Source: Pristimantibacillus sp052113225 (GTDB lineage Bacteria > Bacillota > Bacilli > Paenibacillales > Paenibacillaceae). Taken from it: DNA of 64,000 nucleotides. The position numbers and the translations under genes are program-made. The notes below the pieces were generated by a model. That model was not told the origin of the DNA, searched no databases, and saw only the letters and a program-made list of their open reading frames with translations. The stretch's first letter is position 1. Each line of letters begins with the position of its first letter. Below, piece by piece: positions 15,512-22,843 of this stretch. Location: contig NZ_JBFRCT010000011.1 in assembly GCF_052113225.1 (NCBI RefSeq), positions 201,213 through 265,212 on the forward strand. Reading direction: 5' to 3'.

Positions 15512-16324
15512 TTATTTCGCTTGAGCGATTTTTGTATCCGTGGTTGTCGTTAATGTAGGGTACATCCGCTTCGATACCAGGGTCTGAATAATCATGAACG
15601 TCCCCCCCACTACCCAGTACAACGGCACAGCTGCCGGAGCGCTGAACGAGAAGACCATCATCATAACCGGCGAGAGAAGGCCAAGCATCGCCATTTGCTT
15701 TTGCTGTGCAGGGTCTGCGCCAATCTGCGACACACGGAACTGCACATAATAGATAGCTCCGGCAAGGAACGGCAGAACATGATCCGCAGTACCAAGCTGG
15801 AACCACAGGAATGTATGCTGCGCAAGCTCCGGTGTCATTTTGATCGCATAATACAAGCCTGTCAGAATCGGCATTTGGATAAGCATCGGCAAGCAGCCGA
15901 TCGACATCGGATTAAATTGATGCTGGCTGTACAGCGCCATCGTTTCTTTTTGAAGCTTTGCTTGATTTTCCGGCGTCTTCTCTTTGTATTTCTCCTTCAG
16001 CTTGTTAAGCTCTGGCTGCATAACACTCATCTTCTGCTTCATCGTCTGCTGACCTTTGTATTGGCGGAGCATGAGCGGCAGCAGCACAATTCGCACGAGC
16101 AGCGTCATAATAATGATCGCAATGCCGTAACTGTCGCCGAAAAACGAAGCGATATGCTGAATCAAATACGAGAACGGAAATACGACATAGTGATTGAAAA
16201 AGCCCGGCGTATCGGAATCAATCGTTCCTTTTGCCCCGCAGCCGCTGACGATAACCAGTAGTGCGATTGCTGCTAGAATTCTATATTTTTTAGAAAAAGC
16301 GGTGAATGCATTGTTCTTTCCCAT
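15512..16324 (-). CDS. yidC2: YidC/Oxa1-family membrane protein insertase (YidC2-type lipoprotein)
   Basis: 270 residues. Signal peptide with lipobox VSGC (Cys at about 29), then the five-helix Oxa1 core: FGDSYGIAIIIMTLLVRIVL with the conserved Arg, MSVMQPELNKLKEKYKEK cytoplasmic hairpin, PMSIGCLPMLIQMPILTGLY and SPVMMMVFSFSAPAAVPLYW. It inserts membrane proteins alone or with SecYEG. None of the usual SpoIIIJ neighbours (rnpA, rpmH, jag) is present, which fits the second, inducible YidC. ATG 16324 is 6 nt after GAGGAGG, but that site is locked in an 11-bp hairpin and the gene overlaps the 3' end of a MifM-like ORF by 52 nt. Translation is therefore probably controlled by that ORF. Confidence 0.93.
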   Translation of the reverse strand: MGKNNAFTAFSKKYRILAAIALLVIVSGCGAKGTIDSDTPGFFNHYVVFPFSYLIQHIASFFGDSYGIAIIIMTLLVRIVLLPLMLRQYKGQQTMKQKMSVMQPELNKLKEKYKEKTPENQAKLQKETMALYSQHQFNPMSIGCLPMLIQMPILTGLYYAIKMTPELAQHTFLWFQLGTADHVLPFLAGAIYYVQFRVSQIGADPAQQKQMAMLGLLSPVMMMVFSFSAPAAVPLYWVVGGTFMIIQTLVSKRMYPTLTTTTDTKIAQAK

Positions 16325-16629
16325 AAAAATCCTCCTCGTTTGTGTACATGCTGTGCGGCATTCTCAAACGAGGAGTTACAATCCGCTGAATCACCATCCG
16401 GCGCTTCTTTTCTCTTAATTCGCCGCGTAAGCCAATGCTGAATTCGTCCCAAGCGGTTGATCACTACCACAATCGGAACGATCGGTTCCCATATGATGCG
16501 CTTCTGAATGGTGCTGAATTCTGTATCCATCGAATGATGAGCGAAATACGCCGCGTAGGCAATCGAGCACAATATACTAATCGAGAATATATACGGGATT
16601 AAATCATGCAGCTCATGCAGCTCTAACAA
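16273..16629 (-). CDS. MifM-like membrane stalling sensor upstream of yidC
   Basis: TTG 16629 lies 8 nt after AAGGAGG and opens 118 codons. It has a hydrophobic helix (LIPYIFSISILCSIAYAAYF), a second apolar stretch (IIWEPIVPIVVVI), then NRLGRIQHWLTRRIKRKEAP and an acidic patch DGDSAD (Asp78, 80, 83 from the TTG). As I recall it, B. subtilis MifM has R-I-x-x-W-I followed about ten residues later by acidic stall residues. RIQHWL plus DGDSAD matches this at almost the same distance from the start. MifM stalls its ribosome when membrane insertion is poor and thereby exposes the yidC2 ribosome-binding site. The last 52 nt overlap yidC; the ribosome-binding site of yidC is translated as KRGG. Confidence 0.75.
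   Translation of the reverse strand: MLELHELHDLIPYIFSISILCSIAYAAYFAHHSMDTEFSTIQKRIIWEPIVPIVVVINRLGRIQHWLTRRIKRKEAPDGDSADCNSSFENAAQHVHKRGGFLWERTMHSPLFLKNIEF
16332..16375 (-). promoter_or_regulatory. Hairpin sequestering the yidC ribosome-binding site
   Basis: On the minus strand CTCCTCGTTTG (16365-16375) pairs perfectly over 11 bp with CAAACGAGGAG (16332-16342). The 3' arm contains most of the GAGGAGG site (16331-16337) of yidC. A ribosome stalled at the acidic codons of the upstream ORF (16381-16398) would cover the 5' arm and free the site. Confidence 0.85.
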
Positions 16630-16787
16630 TGCATTCACCTCCTTGTCATTAATTTGCTAATGTTATACGGCTGACAGCCGGCAAACGTTTCTTCCCCCGG
16701 CCGGCCCAAAGTCTAGTTCGAGTCCCTTCCTGAGACAGCTAAGGCGGATGACCACCCGGGCTACATTGAACTATGACTATATTATCA
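16630..16787 (-). promoter_or_regulatory. Promoter and long GC-rich leader of the mifM-like/yidC unit
   Basis: An extended -10 (TGATAATAT, 16779-16787) lacks a clear -35 at 17 nt. About 140 nt of leader follow, with GC-rich blocks (TAGCCCGGGTGGTCATCCGC; GGGCCGGCCGGGGG) and a CGGCT-GTC-AGCCG hairpin just before the ribosome-binding site. I could not match it to a known riboswitch. Beyond it, up to the LysR stop, only the LysR terminator is visible. Confidence 0.4.
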
Positions 16788-16921
16788 CATTCGAGACAAG
16801 TTAGCTTCTTGGAATCAGATGTACTATTTTCCGCGGTGATGCCAGGAGAAACTTACACCTATCGATTTGTTGCCGAGCTGGCCGGCTCGTTCTGGTACCA
16901 ATCCCATCAGGATTCGAAAAA

Positions 16922-16966
16922 CAAAAAAAACGCTTGGACTCTCTGATTAGAGAATCTAAGCGTCTT
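16922..16966 (-). terminator. Terminator downstream of the LysR gene
   Basis: On the minus strand GACGCTTAGATTCTCT and AGAGAGTCCAAGCGT form a stem with small internal mismatches around AATC, followed by TTTTTTTT. Confidence 0.85.
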
Positions 16967-16976
16967 TATATTTTGA

Positions 16977-17849
16977 TTATCTGCCGCCGAGAAGCTGAAT
17001 AAAGGACTCCAGTGGCTGGGACATCCATTTGCGGGGATGAATCATGTATTGCAGATCAAAACGGATGTCCGGGTGTTTAAACGGCAGCGCAACGAGTCTG
17101 CCTTGACTAAGTTCATCAGCAACGACCATTTGCGGGAGCAGCGCAAGACCAAGACCGTTCATCACACACTGCTTCACGGCCTCCGGATTGCCAAGCTCGA
17201 ACAAAGCTGTGAAAGTAATGCCGCCTTCCTTCAGCACCTTCTCGAACATCCCGCGGTACATGCAGCTTTCCTCTGACATAATCAATTCCGCGCCGTTCAA
17301 ATCATCAAGCTCCATATGGGTCATATTGGCGAGTGAATGACTATTCAGCGCAACCAAGACAAGCGGCTCTTCCCGGATTGGCTCGCAGCGAAGTACCGAA
17401 TCGGCTTTTTTAGCATCAAGCAGCAGTCCAATATCATACTCTCCATCTTTTACTTTACTCACGATATTGGACTCCTGATCCGGATGCAATTGGATGGTCA
17501 ACTCCGGGAAAAGCTGACGAAGCTGCTGCAAGTAAGGCGGTAGAAAATAGGCTGAGAGGGAGTCAATCGCACCAATAACGAGCGTGCCTCCTGCATAACC
17601 AGCTACCGTCTCTTTAGATTGGTCATATAACTCTAGCATCTGAATCGCCAGCGCAAACAGCTTCTCACCAGGCGGTGTAAGGCGCATCTGCCTGCCATGC
17701 CGCTCCAGCAGCGGTGCGCCGTACTCTTTTTCCAGCTTCTGAATTTGAATCGTAACACTAGACTGCGCATACCCAAGCTCCTCTGCAGCCCGTGTAATAC
17801 TCCGCCTTCTCGCCACCTCGCAAAAGGTCTGCAAATAAGCCAGCTCCAT
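16977..17849 (-). CDS. LysR-family transcriptional regulator
   Basis: 290 residues. The N-terminal winged helix-turn-helix reads FCEVARRRSITRAAEELGYA, QSSVTIQIQKLEKEYGAPLL and ERHGRQMRLTPPGEKLF, followed by a two-lobed effector domain. It is divergent from the DapA-like gene with 125 nt between them, the usual arrangement for a LysR regulator and its target. The effector is unknown. Last gene before its own terminator. Confidence 0.93.
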   Translation of the reverse strand: MELAYLQTFCEVARRRSITRAAEELGYAQSSVTIQIQKLEKEYGAPLLERHGRQMRLTPPGEKLFALAIQMLELYDQSKETVAGYAGGTLVIGAIDSLSAYFLPPYLQQLRQLFPELTIQLHPDQESNIVSKVKDGEYDIGLLLDAKKADSVLRCEPIREEPLVLVALNSHSLANMTHMELDDLNGAELIMSEESCMYRGMFEKVLKEGGITFTALFELGNPEAVKQCVMNGLGLALLPQMVVADELSQGRLVALPFKHPDIRFDLQYMIHPRKWMSQPLESFIQLLGGR

Positions 17850-17974
17850 ACCAACACCTCTATCGCTGTCAATTATTCATATTATTGATGAACCTCATGA
17901 AACATTATAGATAACTGTAATACTTCTGACATGCTACAGTAAAGACAGAAGTTCCATACAAGGAGGCGCTGTTT

Positions 17975-18847
17975 ATGTTAAAGGAACAAGATTTGCAAGG
18001 CATTTATGTACCTGTTGTGACGCCGTTTCTGGCAAATGGAGAATTGGATCTGGCTTCATTCGAGCTTTATGTGGGGAAATTGCTTGGGGATAGAGTGAAT
18101 GGCATTGTGGTCAATGGAACGACGGGTGAAGCACCCACCATAACGGTCGAAGAATGGATTTCCTTAGTAACATCCGCAATTGATCTCGGTAAAACCAAGA
18201 ACAGCCCGGTAATCGTTGGAACAGGTACGAACGATACCGCCTCATCGGTACGGCGGACAGCGCTCGCCGGGGAGCTTGGCGCCGATGCGGCGCTTGTTGT
18301 TGTCCCTTATTACAGCAAGCCTTCACAGGAAGGCATAATCGAGCACTATCGGCAGGCTGCAAGCACCGGCGTCCCCATCATCGCGTATGAGATTCCGTCC
18401 CGCACCGGTGTTCGGCTTACACCAGACACAGTCCGGTCTATTCTTGAACTTGACGGTGTCATCGGAATCAAAGACAGCTCCGGCGGTGTCGAGCTTATGC
18501 TTGAGCTTTCCCGCAGCGGCAGCCATAAGCCGGTCTTATGCGGCGAAGACGCTTATTTTCATACCATGCTATGTTGCGGAGCAGCTGGCGGCATACTGGC
18601 TTCCGCGAATGTCCGTACATCGTCATTCGCACAAGTGTATGAGCAGCTCCGCCAAGGCCAGCTGGAAGCAAGCAGGCAATCTTTTCTCACACTCCTGCCG
18701 CTAATCCGGCTCTTGTTCGAAGAACCAAATCCCGCTCCCCTGAAATGGCTGCTGGCGGAGCAAGGCATCATTGCCACAGACGTAGTCCGGCTGCCGCTTA
18801 CTTCCATCTCGGAAAAATTACAGCAGCACCTTGCTTCCTGGCTATAG
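17975..18847 (+). CDS. Dihydrodipicolinate synthase (DapA)-family aldolase
   Basis: 290 residues, class I aldolase barrel. VNGTTGEAPTITVEEW binds the alpha-keto acid; IIAYEIPSRTGVRL carries the active Tyr and Arg; GVIGIKDSSGG carries the Schiff-base Lys. These match DapA enzymes that join pyruvate and aspartate semialdehyde in lysine and dipicolinate synthesis, but neighbouring lysine genes are absent, so it may be a paralogue acting on another keto acid. ATG 17975 follows AAGGAGG. Divergent LysR gene is the probable regulator. Its stop codon directly abuts that of the opposite gene at 18848, with no terminator between. Confidence 0.88.
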   Translation: MLKEQDLQGIYVPVVTPFLANGELDLASFELYVGKLLGDRVNGIVVNGTTGEAPTITVEEWISLVTSAIDLGKTKNSPVIVGTGTNDTASSVRRTALAGELGADAALVVVPYYSKPSQEGIIEHYRQAASTGVPIIAYEIPSRTGVRLTPDTVRSILELDGVIGIKDSSGGVELMLELSRSGSHKPVLCGEDAYFHTMLCCGAAGGILASANVRTSSFAQVYEQLRQGQLEASRQSFLTLLPLIRLLFEEPNPAPLKWLLAEQGIIATDVVRLPLTSISEKLQQHLASWL

Positions 18848-19261
18848 CTATAGTCCTGCAGGTATCGCATCCCATAACGGAGAATGTGTGAAACCCTCCA
18901 TCGCGCGGATTGTATAGTCAGGATGATTGGCCCGATAGACTAGGCTAGCTCCCCGGTCTATCGGCTTCACTTCCATGATAGCAATTCTCGTTCCCACTGC
19001 ATGGTCAACACCAGCTGAAATAGCAGCTGCATGGCCGCAGCGATCGGACAAATAGATGACTCTTACCCGAACATCCGCCGCGCAAAATACACGCAGCATT
19101 TCGGCTGAACGATCCGTACTTTGATTATCAACAAATATAAATTCATAACTAGCGGCGGTAGGCTTCATGATTTGCTTGAGGCGCTTATAAGCGCCGAATA
19201 GCGCTTCCTCGTCATTACAGACCGGAACGATAATCGAATAGGCAACCGGCAGACGCGTCAT
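18848..19261 (-). CDS. Truncated family-2 glycosyltransferase
   Basis: 137 residues. The first 100 match the start of a polyprenyl-phosphate-type GT2 fold (AYSIIVPVCNDEEALFGAYK, YEFIFVDNQSTDRSAEMLR, GHAAAISAGVDHAVG). The expected metal-binding Asp-x-Asp (normally after VVIMDAD) reads IAIMEVKPIDRGAS and the rest of the enzyme is missing; full members exceed 220 residues. It is probably inactive as a transferase, a decaying remnant, or a protein with a changed role. ATG 19261 is preferred to 19294, though its ribosome-binding site is not ideal. Confidence 0.65.
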   Translation of the reverse strand: MTRLPVAYSIIVPVCNDEEALFGAYKRLKQIMKPTAASYEFIFVDNQSTDRSAEMLRVFCAADVRVRVIYLSDRCGHAAAISAGVDHAVGTRIAIMEVKPIDRGASLVYRANHPDYTIRAMEGFTHSPLWDAIPAGL

Positions 19262-19469
19262 TTTCCCCATCCCCTCCGATACAAAGTATTGCACCCTACT
19301 AGTAATATAATCTATACAGCTTAAATCTCCCTTAATTTAGTATAAGTAAACGCTTTACTTTTATGCCAAATATAGAAGACAAGCTTACTAAAAATATAGC
19401 ATCTCATAAGCTCGTTTTGCTATACTAACTGCAACGAATTTTACCTTGAACCTAAACGGAGGGATAGCG

Positions 19470-20444
19470 ATGTTATACAACCGGCTTGGAGGAAGTGGAC
19501 TTAAAGTGTCTGCACTTGGACTCGGCACGAATTCTTTTGGCTCACGTGCTGACGAAACAACCTCAGCCCGCATTCTCCACCATGCGATCGACCGCGGGAT
19601 TAACTTTATTGATACTGCCAATATTTATTCCGCAACTGCATCGGAATCCATTATCGGTACTGCACTGGAAGGCAGACGGCATGAAGTTGTGCTCGCAACC
19701 AAAGCAGGCCTAGTAAGAGGTGATGGTCCAAATGCAAAAGGCTCCTCCCGCTATCACCTGATGCAGGAGCTGGAAGGAAGCCTGACACGGCTGAAGACCG
19801 ATTATGTCGATCTATATCAGATTCATACGTTTGATTCTGAGACGCCGCTCGAGGAAACGCTGCGTGCGCTTGAGGATATGGTCCGCTCCGGCAAAGTGCG
19901 TTACATTGGAGCATCCAATTATGCAGCATGGGAGCTCATGAAAGCTCTTGGCATCAGCGACCGCCTTGGGCTCAGCCCGTTTGTCTCGACGCAGACAAGC
20001 TATTCGCTCGCAGACCGGACGCCGGAGCGTGAGCTTGTCCCCGTCTGTCTCGACCAAGGAGTTGGCATTATTCCCTACTTCCCGCTTGCAGGCGGGATTC
20101 TGACAGGCAAATACCGTGCTGGTGAAGCAGCTCCTGCGGGCTCACGTGCGGAAACAAATCCAGGGTTCACCCGCTTCTTTGCAGAAAACAACCTTGCACT
20201 TGGCCGCCAGGTCAGCGAACTGGCAGACAAGATTGGCTGTTCCGCCAGTGTATTGTCACTTGCCTGGCTGATGAGGCAGCCTGCTGTCTCCACCGTCATT
20301 GTAGGTGCTACGAGTACAGAGCAGCTGGAGCATAATTTGGACAGCGTTACCTTGCCACTTGATGCCGCAGCATTAGAGGAACTGGATGCATTAAGCCAGT
20401 CCTTCCGTAACGGAGAACCGTTTGCCGTGTACCGGCTGTCATAA
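19470..20444 (+). CDS. Aldo/keto reductase
   Basis: 324 residues, AKR barrel close to the YhdN/voltage-channel-beta-like group. GLGTNSFGS, FIDTANIYSATASESIIG (Asp and Tyr), VVLATKAG (Lys) and DLYQIHTFD (His) give the catalytic tetrad; VIVGATSTEQLEHNLDSVTL is the NADP-binding end. It reduces carbonyl compounds with NADPH; substrate unknown. ATG 19470 is 6 nt after GGAGGG. The same reading frame continues open for 89 codons after its TAA. Confidence 0.92.
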   Translation: MLYNRLGGSGLKVSALGLGTNSFGSRADETTSARILHHAIDRGINFIDTANIYSATASESIIGTALEGRRHEVVLATKAGLVRGDGPNAKGSSRYHLMQELEGSLTRLKTDYVDLYQIHTFDSETPLEETLRALEDMVRSGKVRYIGASNYAAWELMKALGISDRLGLSPFVSTQTSYSLADRTPERELVPVCLDQGVGIIPYFPLAGGILTGKYRAGEAAPAGSRAETNPGFTRFFAENNLALGRQVSELADKIGCSASVLSLAWLMRQPAVSTVIVGATSTEQLEHNLDSVTLPLDAAALEELDALSQSFRNGEPFAVYRLS

Positions 20445-20714
20445 CCATTCCGTAACAACAATTACTATGACGGCTCGTTCCGATGGAATGTTGCCATTAC
20501 TTGGCTGGTTTCAGGAATTTTGGCAGGTGTCATTTTTCTAGCTATAGATAGAGCGCTCGAGCTTCTTGAGACCATTGCCATTCATACAGCAGCCTCGAGA
20601 GAAACCACCGTTAACGCAGAAGATACGAAAGGCTCGTATCCCGAGACGGGCAGAGTTGCGAAGCCTACACTCGAATCACTGAGTAAATCTCACACTTTCA
20701 AAAATACGGATTAA
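20445..20714 (+). other. Open frame directly after the aldo/keto reductase stop, with a membrane helix
   Basis: In the same frame as the reductase, after its TAA (20442-20444), 89 codons stay open. They encode NNNYYDGSFRWNVAITWLVS, a clear hydrophobic helix (GILAGVIFLAIDRAL) and a hydrophilic tail, then stop at 20712-20714 just before a terminator. The only usual start inside is TTG 20520, which lacks a ribosome-binding site and would cut the helix. It may be a remnant of another small membrane protein, a gene with an unusual start, or a readthrough tail. Confidence 0.4.
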
Positions 20715-20719
20715 ATAAT

Positions 20720-20757
20720 CAAAACAGCGTACCACCCTGAGTGGCACGCTGTTTTTG
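20720..20757. terminator. Bidirectional terminator
   Basis: ACAGCGTACCAC-CCTGA-GTGGCACGCTGT with one mismatch, followed by TTTTT on the plus strand and by T-rich sequence on the minus strand. It separates the reductase unit from the LysR gene. Confidence 0.85.
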
Positions 20758-20770
20758 GTGTTAATTGCAT

Positions 20771-21670
20771 TTACGCCTGCTCCGGCAGGCCCTTCTTCGT
20801 TCGTAAAATATCGATAAACAGCTCCGTCGCCTTCGTCTGCTGCTGATGGAGCCCAGTAAGCAGCGAGAAGTCGCGTTCAATCGGCCTGCCGCCAACTGTC
20901 AGTTTGGATATAGTGCCAAGCGCAATCTCTTTCCTCACTGCCCAATGCGAGAGCAGCGAGATGCCAAGACCAGCCTCTACCGATTCTTTAATAATCTGCG
21001 TACTGCCAAATTCCATACGGTTAGTCGGCTGAATGCCCTGCTCCAGAAACATCCGTTCCGTCACCTCACGTGTGCCCGATCCCTCTTCCCGGACAATCCA
21101 TGTCTCCTGCTGCAAACTGGCGGAATCGATGTCATAAGCCGCTCCAAAAGGATGCGAGGAGGCCGCTACGACGACATACATTTGATCCTTGGCAAAAGAC
21201 TCCGCATGCAGCTTCTCATGCTCAAGCTCCCCTTCAACAATGCCAATATCCAGCCTTCCTTCGGAAACCAGCGTACTGATTTCCTTTGTATTGCCAATCG
21301 TAATGGTTGGCTTAATAAGCGGGTAATGCTTCTGTAAATAGGCAATCGTATGCGGAAGTACATATTCGCCAAACGTATAGCTTGCGCCGATGGACAGCGA
21401 GCCGCTTGCTGTATGCATCAGATCATCAACAAGCCGGTGCATGCGCGTATACAGACCCTCGATCTCCTTGCCATGCCTGTAAACGATCTCCCCCGCTTTA
21501 TTCAAGCGGACGTATTTGTTGCTGCGATCCAGCAGCTTCGTGCCGATACTGCTCTCAAGTGCTTGAATGTGCTGACTTACCGCTGGCTGGGTCATATGAA
21601 GCGCCTCCGCGGCACGAGTGAAATTATGCTTCTCCGCTACCGTCATAAAGACAAGCAAGGATTGATCCAA
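20771..21670 (-). CDS. LysR-family regulator (YeiE/CysL-like)
   Basis: 299 residues. The helix-turn-helix is in FMTVAEKHNFTRAAEALHMT, QPAVSQHIQALESSIGTKLL. Effector domain motifs (GASYTFGEYVLP, GRLDIGIVEGELEHEKLHAE, VREEGSGTREV) are those of the CysL/YeiE/CbbR branch. TTG 21670 (DQSLLVFMTV) is 6 nt after GAGGTGG and places the helix-turn-helix normally; the ATG at 21676 is too close to that site. It is divergent from the YeiH-family gene, as YeiE is from YeiH in enterobacteria, and is probably its activator. Confidence 0.92.
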   Translation of the reverse strand: MDQSLLVFMTVAEKHNFTRAAEALHMTQPAVSQHIQALESSIGTKLLDRSNKYVRLNKAGEIVYRHGKEIEGLYTRMHRLVDDLMHTASGSLSIGASYTFGEYVLPHTIAYLQKHYPLIKPTITIGNTKEISTLVSEGRLDIGIVEGELEHEKLHAESFAKDQMYVVVAASSHPFGAAYDIDSASLQQETWIVREEGSGTREVTERMFLEQGIQPTNRMEFGSTQIIKESVEAGLGISLLSHWAVRKEIALGTISKLTVGGRPIERDFSLLTGLHQQQTKATELFIDILRTKKGLPEQA

Positions 21671-21798
21671 TACCATCCACCTCAATTTAATCATAAGCTT
21701 CTGATTATCATGATTATTATAACTATTTATTTTTCTTATTATAAGGCGTCAAGTAAACTTAGCTCATCAGCAAATAATAATCTTCGAGGTGATGACAG

Positions 21799-22842
21799 AT
21801 GAGCACGCTAGTCCAATATATTCTCACACCTAAAAATAAACGCCTTATCCCGCTGCTCGAGTGGTTATGCGGCTTGATGTTCACCGTTGCCATCGCTTTC
21901 GCAGCCTATGAGCTGGCCCGGCTACCTGGCCTTGATCATATCGGTCAGATGGCGATTGCTTTGACAGGAACGGTCATTGCCCGCCAATTCTTCGGTTACC
22001 CGGAGCGGCTTCGTGCGGGTATACAATTCGCTTCCAAACAGCTGCTCCGTCTTGCGATTATATTATGTGGCCTTAAACTCAATTTCGGCACGTTGCTCCA
22101 TCAGGGACCTATCCTTCTGCTGCAAGGAGCCGTAACGGTGGTGTTCGCCATCGGATGTACACTTCTGGTTGCCCGCAGACTAAAGGCAGATAACTCGCTG
22201 TCCCTCCTGCTGGGCATTGGCACCGGCATTTGCGGGGCGGCTGCTATTGCCGCTGTCTCGCCGATCTTGAAAGCAAAAGAGGAGGATACAGCCGCTGGTG
22301 CCGGGCTAATTGCCCTGATTGGCACGTTAGCGGCCATCGGATATACCGTTCTCCTTCCTGTACTGCCCCTGACAGATGCCCAATATGGCGTATGGAGCGG
22401 CCTCACTCTGCATGAGATTGCACATGTTCCGCTTGCGGCAAGTGCTGCCGGTCCAGATGCCGTAGAGACAGGTCTCTTGGCGAAGCTTAGCCGCGTGCTG
22501 TTATTAGTACCCGTAAGCTTTATCCTGCTCTTGATCATGAAGCGCCGGGGCCACATCACCTCCGGAACAACCGTTACCTTCCCTTGGTTCCTTATCGGCT
22601 TTGTTCTGATGAGTGTGCTCGGAAGTGTGACACCCGGCACAGCATTCGAGATACCGGCCCATGTGATGGCCATACTACAACAGGCTCCGGCCTTCCTGCT
22701 TGCGATGGCGATGGTTGGCCTTGGCCTTCACGTAGACCTCCGCACCTTGTGCACCAAGGCTCTGAGACCCCTGGCGGCAATGGCCATCACAACGGTTCTG
22801 CTATCTGCCCTAACATTGCTCCTCATCCAGTATGTCTACTAA
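21799..22842 (+). CDS. YeiH/UPF0324-family membrane protein (putative sulfate or small-anion exporter)
   Basis: 347 residues with about ten hydrophobic segments. IILCGLKLNFGTLLHQGP, LLLGIGTGICGAAAIAAVSP and HEIAHVPLAASAAG are the family's conserved motifs. Members have been linked to sulfite, taurine or cysteine metabolism but transport is not firmly shown. ATG 21799 follows GAGGTGATGACAG. Control by the divergent LysR gene is likely. It ends one base from the convergent gene's stop with no terminator. Confidence 0.85.
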   Translation: MSTLVQYILTPKNKRLIPLLEWLCGLMFTVAIAFAAYELARLPGLDHIGQMAIALTGTVIARQFFGYPERLRAGIQFASKQLLRLAIILCGLKLNFGTLLHQGPILLLQGAVTVVFAIGCTLLVARRLKADNSLSLLLGIGTGICGAAAIAAVSPILKAKEEDTAAGAGLIALIGTLAAIGYTVLLPVLPLTDAQYGVWSGLTLHEIAHVPLAASAAGPDAVETGLLAKLSRVLLLVPVSFILLLIMKRRGHITSGTTVTFPWFLIGFVLMSVLGSVTPGTAFEIPAHVMAILQQAPAFLLAMAMVGLGLHVDLRTLCTKALRPLAAMAITTVLLSALTLLLIQYVY

Positions 22843-22843
22843 A

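Noticed and set aside
16695..16730. T-arm-like sequence (CTAGTTCGAGTCCC) suggesting a tRNA
   Set aside because: No acceptor, D or anticodon arm can be drawn around it on either strand; it lies in the leader of the mifM-like gene.
16741..16765. GGGTGG in the yidC leader, considered as a T-box
   Set aside because: The T-box core (TGGTACCGCG type) and a following terminator are absent, and the downstream genes do not concern amino acids.
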